The notes under the pieces were generated by a model. The model worked only from the letters and a program-made list of their open reading frames with translations, had not been told where the DNA came from and ran no database searches. DNA of 64,000 nt from QZKY01 sp942492925 (lineage in GTDB: Bacteria > Pseudomonadota > Gammaproteobacteria > Burkholderiales > Burkholderiaceae_D): positions 2,046,001 through 2,110,000 of the forward strand of contig OW818641.1 in assembly GCA_942492925.1 (NCBI GenBank), in the 5' to 3' direction. Positions 1 through 7,478 of this stretch are shown piece after piece (the first letter of the stretch is position 1; each line of letters opens with the position of its first letter). Made by a program: the position numbers and the translations under genes.

Positions 1-2
1 GG

Positions 3-1226
3 CATCTTTTCCACATCCAGATATACGCCTGTTTTTTGCTGGTGTTATTCATTTTCTTTGTGCTCAGTGGTTCATTGCTATGGTCATATCTCGAACGCGA
101 GATGCTTGATTCGGGTCCTAATATTGATGCATTAGTCGAGCGATTACTGCCTGCGGATGCTGCTCCTGCTGATCTCCAAAAAGCTCTAGTGGATCTGGAG
201 GCAATAAGTTGTGGCCCTGTAGCTATTTTTGCTCCAGACGGAAATCCGATCGCTAGCTCCGCTGGAATTACTCCGGTCATGCGTCAGCAATTTATTGAGC
301 GTGACCCTCGCTATACCTCTCTAATGAAAGATGGCCGCGTGGTGATTTTTGATTGGCATTTGCGAATCAGTCACCCTTTCCCGTATTTTGGATTGCTATT
401 GATGGCAACGCTTGCTGCATTAGGAAGTTGGCCGTTGGTACGTTACTTGACCCGACGCCTCAATTCATTGCGCCAGCATGCCGATGCGCTTGTGGCGGGT
501 GATCTTTCTGCGCGCGCCGAAGTGTATGGAAAAGACGAAATTGCCCAGATTGCACTTCGTTTCAACCAAGCTGCCGAACGAATCGAAGCACTGGTAAATA
601 CTCAGCGCGTAATGCTTGCCTCCGCTTCGCACGAATTACGTTCACCACTTGCACGAATTCGCATGGCAACCAGCCTGATTGGCGACGAACGTCCGGAACT
701 GCAGGCCCAGATTGCGCGTGACATTGCCGAACTCGATACACTAATCGGCGACCTGCTGCTTGCAAGTCGCCTCTCCAGTGATACGCCGCAATTGAAATTG
801 GGAAGCATTGATCTACTAGGGCTTGCTGCAGAAGAAGCTCGCCGGGTTGGCGCGAGTCTTTCCGGCGATCCTATAGAAATTCAGGCAGACGCGCACCTAT
901 TACGCCATTTATTGCGCAACTTGTTAGAAAACTCGCGACGGCACGCAACAGGTTCAGTCGTTGAAATCGAACTCGGCCACGATGAACAAGACTTGACTCT
1001 TCGTGTGCTCGATCGAGGCCCAGGAGTACCAGAGTCTGAGCGCGAAAAAATATTCGAACCTTTCTATCGACTCCAAGGCAAGGCTGAAACTGGCGAAGGT
1101 GCCGGTTATGGTTTGGCGTTGGTGCGGCGCATCGCACGCTTACATGGTGGGGATGTCGTCTGTTTGCCACGCGAAGGTGGTGGTGCTTGTTTTGAGGTAC
1201 GTCTACCGTTGAAGTATCCAGTCTAG
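3..1226 (+). CDS. Sensor histidine kinase (5' end outside the window)
   Basis: Membrane two-component sensor that autophosphorylates on His and passes the phosphate to a response regulator. The frame is open to the left edge, so the true start lies outside; the first TTG in the window is at 36. Numbering from that TTG: TM1 about 1-18, a periplasmic domain, TM2 about 114-136, a HAMP linker 137-187, the H-box ASASHELRSPL (His199), an N-box LLENSRRHA, then the DRGPGVP and GYGLALV ATP lid motifs. The order is typical of the OmpR-linked HisKA class. The partner regulator is presumably just upstream, out of view. Ligand unknown. Base composition is more AT-rich than the core genes to the right. Confidence 0.92.
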   Translation, partial: HLFHIQIYACFLLVLFIFFVLSGSLLWSYLEREMLDSGPNIDALVERLLPADAAPADLQKALVDLEAISCGPVAIFAPDGNPIASSAGITPVMRQQFIERDPRYTSLMKDGRVVIFDWHLRISHPFPYFGLLLMATLAALGSWPLVRYLTRRLNSLRQHADALVAGDLSARAEVYGKDEIAQIALRFNQAAERIEALVNTQRVMLASASHELRSPLARIRMATSLIGDERPELQAQIARDIAELDTLIGDLLLASRLSSDTPQLKLGSIDLLGLAAEEARRVGASLSGDPIEIQADAHLLRHLLRNLLENSRRHATGSVVEIELGHDEQDLTLRVLDRGPGVPESEREKIFEPFYRLQGKAETGEGAGYGLALVRRIARLHGGDVVCLPREGGGACFEVRLPLKYPV

Positions 1227-1464
1227 ACAAATCAAGGTCTGCTTCTGACTGATAGCCGTCGATGAATTCTGTCAGCGGCAATGACCGCTTTGGCCGAGCT
1301 ACGGTCAACACGGCAGGCTGATCGGCAGATCGTCGGCCTTACACGACACTCGGCTGATTGGTAGTAGGGGGCTGAAATTCGGCATGTAGCGGCCCCTCGA
1401 CAAGCCATCCTTCCGAACGGCAGCTTCTCAATGCGAAGAATGCGAATACCGACCCAATACAGAT
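1227..1464. other. Intergenic stretch between kinase gene and integron end
   Basis: No convincing gene; the only frame on the minus strand (1232-1483) has no family features. A short dyad TGACCG...CGGTCA lies at 1282-1307. The 15-mer GACCGCTTTGGCCGA at 1283-1297 recurs in the same orientation at 4411-4425, on the other side of the cassette array. Confidence 0.5.
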
Positions 1465-1534
1465 AATTAACGTTTGAATTCAACGGGTGGCAAAAGCGCA
1501 GCTTTTGACAGTCTGCTGGAACGAATTGTTATGC
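1465..1534 (-). repeat. attC4 recombination site
   Basis: On the minus strand it begins with R'' GCATAAC, which contains the TAA stop of the HhH gene, and ends with R' GTTAATT, 70 nt in all. The centre is a perfect hairpin CAAAAGC-TGC-GCTTTTG. The arms AACAATTCGTTC and GTTGAATTCAAAC resemble class 1 cassette attC arms. The R' box departs from GTTRRRY at one position. Confidence 0.75.
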
Positions 1535-2260
1535 ATCAGCCTCATCGAAGCTGGAAAAGATGCAAGCATCTAATATGCAGGGATAGATTTCAAGCGATGC
1601 TGCAATCTGCTGCACTCCATCCTGCACGAAACGATATACAGTTTCGTCGCCCAGTGCAGTAGCACTGGGAACGAATTTGCAACCAAGTTCTTTAAGTTTC
1701 TTCAACACGCGGCTGTCTAACGGCACCTCATAGCGAGACAGCCCCATCCATTGAATAAAGTTCCTTGCTTGCTTGGGGCCTAGGCCAGGATATTTCTTCG
1801 ATTGAAGATACTGGACGACTTTCAACTCCTTTCCCTTAGTAGTGTTACTTTCCAAGGTATTTAGGTGTTGCAGTAAAGTCTTCCACTCTCCAGCCTCAAG
1901 CAGGTTGTGAATTTTAGAGAGGTTGTCTGCCATCGTAGGCGCGCGCCTCAGTCCTGCACCAGATAACTCACGCCTAAGCAGATTCTGAATTGACATTGCA
2001 TTTTTGCAGGCAGTATAGTCGAGTGCAGGGCTATCTGAATCAAGGAAACGACTGACCGGTGTATTCGGGCCTGATCGTTGCTGTGTCGTTATCTGGCAGC
2101 CAACGAACACCTTCCAAATATTAGACTTTGAAAGATCAATGTTTTCTCGTTTGATGTTTCGTCTGTACCGGTTACGAACCATTTGATTCGTGGAGTTTTC
2201 TTCGACAAAGCCGTGCCAGCGTGCAAGCGTGGCTTCATTAATTTCCCAAGCTGGTTTCAT
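1529..2260 (-). CDS. Cassette 4: helix-hairpin-helix DNA glycosylase-like protein
   Basis: 243 aa. Residues 159-182 hold a helix-hairpin-helix (GLGPKQARNF) followed by PLDSRV, matching the HhH-GPD base-excision layout: Lys163 sits where bifunctional Ogg1-type enzymes keep the Schiff-base lysine and Asp182 is the expected catalytic Asp. The segment near 50-71 (WKVFVGCQITTQQRSGP) fits the N-terminal helical core. No C-terminal 4Fe-4S cysteine cluster is seen. The likely role, by inference, is excision of damaged or modified bases, in repair or phage defence. It is the last cassette; its TAA lies inside attC4. ATG at 2260 follows AGGATC. Exact subfamily uncertain. Confidence 0.65.
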   Translation of the reverse strand: MKPAWEINEATLARWHGFVEENSTNQMVRNRYRRNIKRENIDLSKSNIWKVFVGCQITTQQRSGPNTPVSRFLDSDSPALDYTACKNAMSIQNLLRRELSGAGLRRAPTMADNLSKIHNLLEAGEWKTLLQHLNTLESNTTKGKELKVVQYLQSKKYPGLGPKQARNFIQWMGLSRYEVPLDSRVLKKLKELGCKFVPSATALGDETVYRFVQDGVQQIAASLEIYPCILDACIFSSFDEADA

Positions 2261-2275
2261 GCGTTGATCCTATAT

Positions 2276-2340
2276 GCATAACGTCGAACTAAGGTGCGCC
2301 CCGAACACGGACACTAGCTGAAGGCACGACCACCGCAGCT
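2276..2340 (-). repeat. attC3, degenerate or partial
   Basis: The 3' half ends TTAGTTCGAC-GTTATGC on the minus strand (R' 2282-2276), as in typical attC sites. A stem GGT-C-GTGCC (2332-2324) with GGCGCACC (2301-2294), one bulged C and one wobble, can serve as the L''/L' arms. No good R'' box is found, and the upstream reading frame runs through the site to a TAG at 2289. Confidence 0.45.
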
Positions 2341-2879
2341 CTAGGAACCTTTAAAAGTGCATTGTCCGGGCATCCCGCTTGAATGTCTTGCTGAGTTTGT
2401 CTTGGATGAGCACTGAGAATAAACACACAGAGCACAGCTGCCCAAAAGAGTACGAAGAAAAATGATAGAAACGTCATCTGGTAGCTGACTGAGGGCTTCT
2501 TCAATATTTGCTTATCGAGCCATTCCTGAAATCCTTTGTGCCCTCCCTTTTCGAGGCTACGGATAACTTCCTGATGAACCTCTTCTTTTGTGGCAGCAAA
2601 TAGCTTCGCATTTGGCGCGCACTCATTCTCAAGGCGTGAGGCAGCCTCTTCCCAACGGGATTGCCAATATTTTCCACCAAGGTTCACTAAAAACCACAGC
2701 ATAGAAACTGCAGCACCGAGCCCTGCCAAGACAGGCGCATAAAATTCGTTCTTAAGAGAGAAAAAACCCACGGCTATCGCAGTATTAAGAATCATGAAGT
2801 AGTTTGAACGCTGCCAGAACATTTGGATTTCAAACTGTCTTGTATTTACTGCCAGCTTAAACTGTTCATCTTTATCCAT
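2289..2879 (-). CDS. Cassette 3: small membrane protein of unknown function
   Basis: 196 aa from ATG at 2879, chosen because GGAGGCG lies just upstream and the cassette boundary (GTTGGGC, 2903) is 24 bp before it. The N-terminus carries a polar stretch with TRQFEIQMFWQRSNYF, then two hydrophobic segments (about 27-45 and 48-66), a soluble middle region 70-130 rich in Glu/Lys, and a third hydrophobic segment about 137-160. Similar N-TM-TM-soluble-TM proteins occur as integron cassettes and include pore-forming or sensor-like membrane proteins, but I cannot name the family. The last 20 or so residues lie in the degenerate attC3 and may be read-through into the recombination site. Confidence 0.65.
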   Translation of the reverse strand: MDKDEQFKLAVNTRQFEIQMFWQRSNYFMILNTAIAVGFFSLKNEFYAPVLAGLGAAVSMLWFLVNLGGKYWQSRWEEAASRLENECAPNAKLFAATKEEVHQEVIRSLEKGGHKGFQEWLDKQILKKPSVSYQMTFLSFFFVLFWAAVLCVFILSAHPRQTQQDIQAGCPDNALLKVPRAAVVVPSASVRVRGAP

Positions 2880-2896
2880 GGCTCGCCTCCTATGAC

Positions 2897-2966
2897 GCCC
2901 AACACTCAAGCAGTGGGGCGCGTGACGCGCAGCGGCACAGAATTCCACACGAGAGACTTGTTAGCT
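2897..2966 (-). repeat. attC2 recombination site
   Basis: 70 nt on the minus strand, beginning AGCTAAC right after the TGA of the sieB-like gene and ending with GTTGGGC, a perfect GTTRRRY box at 2903-2897. Outer arms AACAAGTC and CTTGAGTGTT pair imperfectly; the interior holds a GCGCGT-C-ACGCGC hairpin. Confidence 0.7.
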
Positions 2967-3509
2967 TCACCATCTGGAATGCAACTTCTGTTGAGGTGTC
3001 ATTGGTTGGCCCACGTACCCATCAAGAAGATTAGGATTGTCTTCTAGATATTCTCGCGCCCAGGGCTGAAGATTAAAGGCAAAACCGTTAAGCACGTCTC
3101 CAATATTAGCTGCCAAGTAGGTGATGCCTTTTACCCTAAGCCCAGACATCACGCCGTCCTCCATGCCCACATATACGCTATTCTGTTGACCCTCAATGTA
3201 CAGAACCAAGTAACCTTTTTCCTCTGGAGTCAGCTTGTGCAAGGATTGCTGTTTCCTCTTTATGGTCTTTCGCTGTGAATGCCACTGCATGATGAACATG
3301 AAAACTCTTGCAACACAGAATGACAATGTCAGTAAAAAAACAGGGCCAAGATAAACCCGATACTCGTTTCGGAACCCATCTACTGCAACCATTTTCGCGT
3401 AGCTTTCAGGCAGGAATAATATCAGCCCGAGAACCGTCACTATTGCCACTAAAAACGCTGCTGGAATTTTCCGAAAGTAATCAGCTAGCCCCGTCAATTT
3501 TTCCATCAT
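2967..3509 (-). CDS. Cassette 2: superinfection exclusion protein B (SieB) family
   Basis: 180 aa, starting at ATG 3509 (or the adjacent ATG 3506) behind AAAGGAGAG. Two N-terminal membrane segments (about 18-34 and 53-74) with the LPESYA/VDGFR/YLGPVFLL pattern are followed by a cytosolic domain containing LTPEEKGYL, RVKGITY and WAREYLEDNP, the signatures I associate with SieB-type proteins of lambdoid prophages. Those inner-membrane proteins block development of heteroimmune superinfecting phages. As an integron cassette it would be a mobile phage-exclusion gene expressed from Pc (inference). Named from motif recognition without a search. Confidence 0.72.
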   Translation of the reverse strand: MMEKLTGLADYFRKIPAAFLVAIVTVLGLILFLPESYAKMVAVDGFRNEYRVYLGPVFLLTLSFCVARVFMFIMQWHSQRKTIKRKQQSLHKLTPEEKGYLVLYIEGQQNSVYVGMEDGVMSGLRVKGITYLAANIGDVLNGFAFNLQPWAREYLEDNPNLLDGYVGQPMTPQQKLHSRW

Positions 3510-3530
3510 GCTTTCAGGCTCTCCTTTAAA

Positions 3531-3590
3531 AGCTAACGGTTAAAGTAACCGGCGCGCTTTAGCGCGTCCGGGTTAGCTGAGATGTTAGGC
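3531..3590 (-). repeat. attC1 recombination site
   Basis: 60 nt. R'' GCCTAAC (3590-3584, perfect RYYYAAC) and R' GTTAGCT (3537-3531). Arms TAACCCGGACGCGC and GCGCGCCGGTTA pair with small bulges around a TAAA loop, so the single strand can fold as IntI substrates require. It lies 14 bp after the stop of cassette 1. Confidence 0.85.
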
Positions 3591-3604
3591 GTGTCATATA
3601 CATG

Positions 3605-4207
3605 CTATTTTTTATCTTTCACAACCCACGCACCTTGAGACGAGTTGATGGCTATGTACGGCGCGCCCTCCGGTGGTTTATCATTTTTGTACGAGCGCCA
3701 CCCTGTCTCTTCGGGCTTAACCCATACCTTTACGCTCCTCCGCTCAAGTGCTACCCACTTGCTGCGGTAGTACAGGCGAACGATTAACGACACGGTAGCA
3801 TTAATAAATCTATACCTTGCGCTGACTTTTAGGATTCCATCCGGCGGTAACGGAGAGGCTAGGCTAGCACAAAGGCCTGTGACCTTCTCATCAGAAAATG
3901 AAAGCCCATGACGCGAATGTGCAAACAGATTTCTGATCCTTCGAATGAGCGAAATCTCTTGATACTCGTGTTCATCTATTAATCCAAGAGCGAAACAAGC
4001 ATCGATTCGGGCGGCGAACGTGCCAAGCGGCGCATTAGGCTCAAGGAGCAATCTTTCGGATGCCTTTCCGGCGCAGAAGAACGACTGAAGAGATTCAAGC
4101 AATTTTTCGTCGAGTAAAGCCGCTGAAACCAATGGCAAACCGCGATCTGTTTCCTGCTGGAGCTCGGTAAAGAAGGATGACAGTTCTTCTAGGTCTTCAG
4201 TTCTCAT
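3605..4207 (-). CDS. Cassette 1: MtlR-like helical protein with an RX4H motif
   Basis: 200 aa from ATG 4207 (MRTEDLEELS). This start lies 15 bp past the attI crossover with GAGG upstream; starts further up would place attI inside the gene. Residues 1-110 resemble the mannitol-operon repressor (MtlR) family, including LLLEPNAPLGTFAARIDACF and an EISLIRRIRN helix. Residues 92-97 read RNLFAH, which fits the RX4-6H motif of HEPN ribonucleases. The C-terminal 90 residues are unassigned. MtlR-type proteins are often found outside mannitol operons, so a mannitol role is not implied. Either a regulator or a HEPN-type effector is possible; the latter is inference. Confidence 0.6.
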   Translation of the reverse strand: MRTEDLEELSSFFTELQQETDRGLPLVSAALLDEKLLESLQSFFCAGKASERLLLEPNAPLGTFAARIDACFALGLIDEHEYQEISLIRRIRNLFAHSRHGLSFSDEKVTGLCASLASPLPPDGILKVSARYRFINATVSLIVRLYYRSKWVALERRSVKVWVKPEETGWRSYKNDKPPEGAPYIAINSSQGAWVVKDKK

Positions 4208-4222
4208 TAAAACGACCTCTAT

Positions 4223-4280
4223 GCCTAACTTGTTATAGATCGCAAAACTGCATAATAACATCGGCGCTGCGTAATAACAT
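4223..4280 (-). other. attI site (attI1-like integration site)
   Basis: On the minus strand two direct repeats, ATGTTATTACGCAG (4280-4267) and ATGTTATTATGCAG (4261-4248), are spaced 19 bp start to start, followed by AACAAGTTAGGC whose GTTAGGC box (4229-4223) is a perfect simple-site core. From memory, attI1 has the same arrangement: ATGTTA-type repeats 19 bp apart, then AACAAAGTTAGGC. These are IntI binding sites; cassettes insert at G/TT. Confidence 0.8.
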
Positions 4281-4292
4281 GAAAATCCAAGC

Positions 4293-4322
4293 ACTATAGG
4301 AGTCCATAGAGGTCAGCTTCAA
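4293..4322 (-). promoter_or_regulatory. Candidate Pc cassette promoter
   Basis: Minus strand: -35 TTGAAG (4322-4317), 18-bp spacer, -10 TATAGT (4298-4293), ending 13 bp before the first attI repeat. The position is right for transcribing the cassettes through attI. Confidence 0.55.
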
Positions 4323-4457
4323 TTTACTTTTTGGTGCGCCAAGCATAGCTACCCACAAGGAGAGGCGGGTATGTGCCTCACTTCAGACACACACTAGCAA
4401 TCAGCTGAGAGACCGCTTTGGCCGACAACCAGCCACCAACGTCAACGCATATAAAAA
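4323..4457. other. Junction between integron and nrdG; no integrase remnant
   Basis: This is where intI would be expected. An open frame on the plus strand runs from about 4335 to 4494 but shows no tyrosine recombinase motif. A second copy of the 15-mer GACCGCTTTGGCCGA lies at 4411-4425. Confidence 0.4.
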
Positions 4458-4916
4458 CTACTTGCCTTTCGCTTCCCCCAACCGAAACAAGCGCTGATTG
4501 TCCGACCCGCGCCAAGGCAGCGTGTTGGGTTGATCTTGTGCGTACCGCCCGTCAATCAGCACATCCACATCCTGCAACAGAGGCAGATGCTGAATGTCTT
4601 CATACAGATAGCCCGTCCACAGCCAGATATCCTTTTCCGGATAGCGTTCCTTGAAGCGTCGGCAGAGATCGGCAATCGCGTCGCGATTGCCGGGATGCAG
4701 CGGGTCGCCGCCGCTCAAACTTAATCCATCATGATTGGCGCACAGATCCAGAATGGTGTCGCGCACGTCGGGCGTGAAGGCTTGTCCTGCGTGCGGGTTC
4801 CAGATCGATGCGTTGTAGCAGCCGGGGCAAGCGTGATGACAGCCCGTCACGAACAGGGCGACGCGCAAGCCTTCGCCGTTCAGGACGTCGCACGCGTAAT
4901 AGCGATCATAGTTCAT
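4458..4916 (-). CDS. nrdG: Anaerobic ribonucleotide reductase activating protein NrdG
   Basis: 152 aa from ATG 4916 (MNYDRYYACD), which aligns with the E. coli NrdG start; a TTG nine bases upstream is less likely. Radical-SAM enzyme that uses a 4Fe-4S cluster and SAM to make the glycyl radical on NrdD. The cluster cysteines C26, C30 and C33 lie in CHHACPGCYN; LSLSGGDPLHP and WLWTGY are family motifs. The start lies 5 bp after the nrdD stop, so the two are co-transcribed and probably translationally coupled. Its 3' end faces the integron. Confidence 0.95.
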   Translation of the reverse strand: MNYDRYYACDVLNGEGLRVALFVTGCHHACPGCYNASIWNPHAGQAFTPDVRDTILDLCANHDGLSLSGGDPLHPGNRDAIADLCRRFKERYPEKDIWLWTGYLYEDIQHLPLLQDVDVLIDGRYAQDQPNTLPWRGSDNQRLFRLGEAKGK

Positions 4917-4921
4917 TGCCG

Positions 4922-7159
4922 TCAAACTTCGGATTGCAGGTGCTTCACGCGCCGTATCACTTCTTTCTGTTTGCCTGCGTTGAACGGTCGCGCATTCGGG
5001 CTGCCGAGATACCCGCAGACGCGCCGCGTGACGGAGAGACTGCTACTGTCGCGGTTGCCGCATTGCGGACAGGTGAAACCTTCTGCGGTGGCTTTCGCTT
5101 CGCCCATGAAGCCGCACTTGCCGCAGGAATCCACCGGCGTGTTGGTGCCGAAGTAGGGCACGCGCTCCATTGCGTAATCCCAGATGCGTTCCAGCGCCTT
5201 GAGGTTGTGACGCACGTTCGGCAGTTCGACGTAGGTGATGTGTCCGCCGGAAGCGAGTTCGGCGAAGCCTGTTTCGAAATCGATTTTTTCGAACGGTGTC
5301 ACTTTGCGCGCGACATCGAGATGGAAAGAGTTGGTGTAGTAGCCCTTGTCCGTTACGCCTGGCAAATTTCCGAAGCGTTGCGTGTCGAGCTTGCAGAAAC
5401 GGTGGCACAGCGATTCGCTCGGCGTGGAATAGAGCGAAAATCCCCAGCCGGATTCTTCTTTCCAGCGTTTGGTGGCGTCGGCAAGTTGCGTCACCACCTC
5501 CAGCAAAAATGTACGCGCTTCCGGATTGTCGAACGGATGCTCACCGAACATCAGCAGCGCGACTTCATGCAAGCCGATATAACCGAGCGACACCGATGCC
5601 CGCCCGCTTCGGAACAGATCGAGAATGTCGTCTTCCGGTTTCAGGCGCACGCCGAATGCGCCTTCGGTGTAGAGAATCGGCGCGATGTTGGCTTTCACGC
5701 CTTTGAGCCGGTCGATTCGAATCAACAACGCCTGATAAGCCAACGTTAGTTTGTCATCGAGCAGGCTGAAAAAACGCGTGCGATCCTGATTGGCTTCGAT
5801 AGCAATGCGCGGCAAATTCAAACTGACGACGCCGAGGTTGTTGCGTCCGGCCAGCACTTCCTGACCGGATTCATCACGCCAGCCCGGCAGAAAACTGCGG
5901 CAGCCCATCGGCGAAACAGGCACAGACGATCCGGTCAGTGCGCGATTGATCTTCGTCGAGATAATGTCCGGATACATGCGCTTGGAGGCGCACTCCAGCG
6001 CGAGTTGCTTGATGTCGTAATTCGGATCGCTGGGCCTGAGGTTGATGCCTTCCTCCATGAAGAACACCAGCTTCGGGAAAACCGGCGTCACGCCTTCCTT
6101 GCCCATGCCCTTGATGCGCACTTGCAGAATCGCTTTTTGCACCGCGCGCGCCTGCCAGCTCGTGCCCATGCCGAATGAGAAGGTCACGAACGGTTGTTGT
6201 CCATTCGAGCTGAACAGCGTGTTGATTTCGTATTCGCAGGCTTGAATGCCGTCGTAGGTTTCTTTTTCCGTGCGTTCACGCGCAAACTGTTCGGCATCTT
6301 TAATTTCATAACGACGCGCAATCTCTAGATTTTTTTCGTAGGTTTTTTGAACGTAGGGTTCCAGTATCTGATCAACGTTCGGAATGGTGGTGCCACCATA
6401 CTGATGGCTCGCCACCTGCGCAATGATTTGCGCGGTGATGGCGCACGCTACGCCGACCGACTTGGGGCTTTCAATCCCGGCATTCCCGAGATGAAAACCT
6501 TGCTCCAGCATGCCTTGCAAATCCACCAGACAGCAATTCGTAAATGGCAGGAAAGGCGAGTAATCCAGATCGTGAAAATGCAAATCGCCACTTTCATGCG
6601 CCTGCAAAATTTCTTTGGAAAGAAAGTTGCTCGCAAACTGTTTGGAAACGATACCTGCCATCAGATCGCGCATCACGGGGAAAACATTGGCGTCCTTGTT
6701 CGCGTTTTCGGTCACGGCTTCTTCATCGGTCTTGTCGACCAGCCCCATGAGCTGCGCGTGCAGTACCGAGCCTCGCACACGAATGCTATCGCGGTCATGA
6801 CGATATTCGATGTAAATACGCGCGACTTCCGGGTAGAGCCGCATCAGCGCATGCTCAACGTATTTTTGGATCGTCGGAATGTCGAGCATGGTGCCGTAAT
6901 GCTGCCGGCATTTTTCTTCCACTTCTGCCGCGACCGTCAAAGCAACCGCGCTGGGATTGGCGGCTTTGGCCGCCGCCGCTGCTTTCTGGCAAGCGATGAC
7001 CACTTTCAGGATATCGAAAGTCGCGACCGCGCCGTCGCGCTTGAGAATGAAGTGCGGCAGTTGTGCAGCCGCACCGTCAGCCATGGTGGGCAAAGCATTC
7101 GCGAAAGAAACCCCTTCTCTCGTCACTTCCGGTTTTTGAATGAGGATCGCCCCGTGCAT
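4922..7159 (-). CDS. nrdD: Anaerobic (class III) ribonucleoside-triphosphate reductase NrdD
   Basis: 745 aa. Reduces ribonucleoside triphosphates to dNTPs without oxygen using a glycyl radical. An ATP-cone allosteric domain spans about 37-130, followed by the ten-stranded barrel. The C-terminus has the zinc site CGKCGF...CPQCGN and the radical loop RVCGYLG (Gly716), then RPFNAGKQKEV as in E. coli. ATG 7159 follows GGGGAAAC. Upstream lie a cobalamin riboswitch, a sigma70-like promoter and two NrdR boxes, so expression should fall when B12 is present or when NrdR is in its repressing, dATP-bound state. Confidence 0.97.
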   Translation of the reverse strand: MHGAILIQKPEVTREGVSFANALPTMADGAAAQLPHFILKRDGAVATFDILKVVIACQKAAAAAKAANPSAVALTVAAEVEEKCRQHYGTMLDIPTIQKYVEHALMRLYPEVARIYIEYRHDRDSIRVRGSVLHAQLMGLVDKTDEEAVTENANKDANVFPVMRDLMAGIVSKQFASNFLSKEILQAHESGDLHFHDLDYSPFLPFTNCCLVDLQGMLEQGFHLGNAGIESPKSVGVACAITAQIIAQVASHQYGGTTIPNVDQILEPYVQKTYEKNLEIARRYEIKDAEQFARERTEKETYDGIQACEYEINTLFSSNGQQPFVTFSFGMGTSWQARAVQKAILQVRIKGMGKEGVTPVFPKLVFFMEEGINLRPSDPNYDIKQLALECASKRMYPDIISTKINRALTGSSVPVSPMGCRSFLPGWRDESGQEVLAGRNNLGVVSLNLPRIAIEANQDRTRFFSLLDDKLTLAYQALLIRIDRLKGVKANIAPILYTEGAFGVRLKPEDDILDLFRSGRASVSLGYIGLHEVALLMFGEHPFDNPEARTFLLEVVTQLADATKRWKEESGWGFSLYSTPSESLCHRFCKLDTQRFGNLPGVTDKGYYTNSFHLDVARKVTPFEKIDFETGFAELASGGHITYVELPNVRHNLKALERIWDYAMERVPYFGTNTPVDSCGKCGFMGEAKATAEGFTCPQCGNRDSSSLSVTRRVCGYLGSPNARPFNAGKQKEVIRRVKHLQSEV

Positions 7160-7287
7160 ATCAAGTTTCCCCTGTTCTCTATATTTTGCGGAGTGTCCGG
7201 CGGCAAAGCCGTTGGAGGAAAAGGGTCACTGAAAAATTGACCACCTTTCGCAAGGACACCCCGTCCCTAATTGAAAAAGTGTTGTTT

Positions 7288-7472
7288 AAGGCAGGTCTCC
7301 TGGCTCTTGGATCACAGCATTTCGTCGGCCTTCCCGGATGGCATCATCCAGTGGCATGCAGAACGATTGGCTAACCAATGACAGTTGCGGGGGCAGCTCC
7401 GGCTTTCATGCTTATTTAATTAGCGGCACGTCACCGGATTCCCTTTTCATCCCTCTAAAGGGAGCCTTCAAC
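7288..7472 (-). ncRNA. Cobalamin (B12) riboswitch upstream of nrdDG
   Basis: Minus-strand leader RNA. It holds the B12 box AGCCAGGAGACCTGCC (7305-7290), the GCCACTG element, the highly conserved core GCCGGAGCTGCCCCCGCAA and GGGAATCCGGTG, in the right order 5' to 3'. The predicted transcript start is about 7472, so the aptamer forms almost at once. About 130 nt follow before the nrdD start; a clear intrinsic terminator is not visible there, so control is more likely at translation or by a less obvious structure. Confidence 0.95.
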
Positions 7473-7478
7473 GCCTAC

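Larger units (their letters stand above)
1465..4322 (-). mobile_element. Integron cassette array with attI and Pc-like promoter but no integrase gene
   Basis: Four short genes, all on the minus strand, are separated by attC-like sites and preceded by an attI1-like site and a plausible Pc promoter. Reading the minus strand: Pc 4322-4293, attI 4280-4223, MtlR-like gene, attC1 3590-3531, sieB-like gene, attC2 2966-2897, membrane protein gene, partial attC3 about 2340-2276, HhH gene, attC4 1534-1465. Genes start 13 to 27 bp after each crossover, as cassette genes do. A complete integron would carry intI divergently on the plus strand just right of attI; only about 135 bp separate Pc from the 3' end of nrdG and no tyrosine recombinase is encoded, so the integrase is lost. 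The cassettes are visibly more AT-rich than the neighbouring core genes. Confidence 0.85.

Noticed and set aside
1232..1483. 83-codon minus-strand frame between the sensor kinase and attC4
   Set aside because: Runs into attC4, lacks a ribosome site and has no recognisable motif.
4323..4457. Possible intI remnant beside attI
   Set aside because: No frame in this stretch shows tyrosine recombinase residues or an IntI patch.
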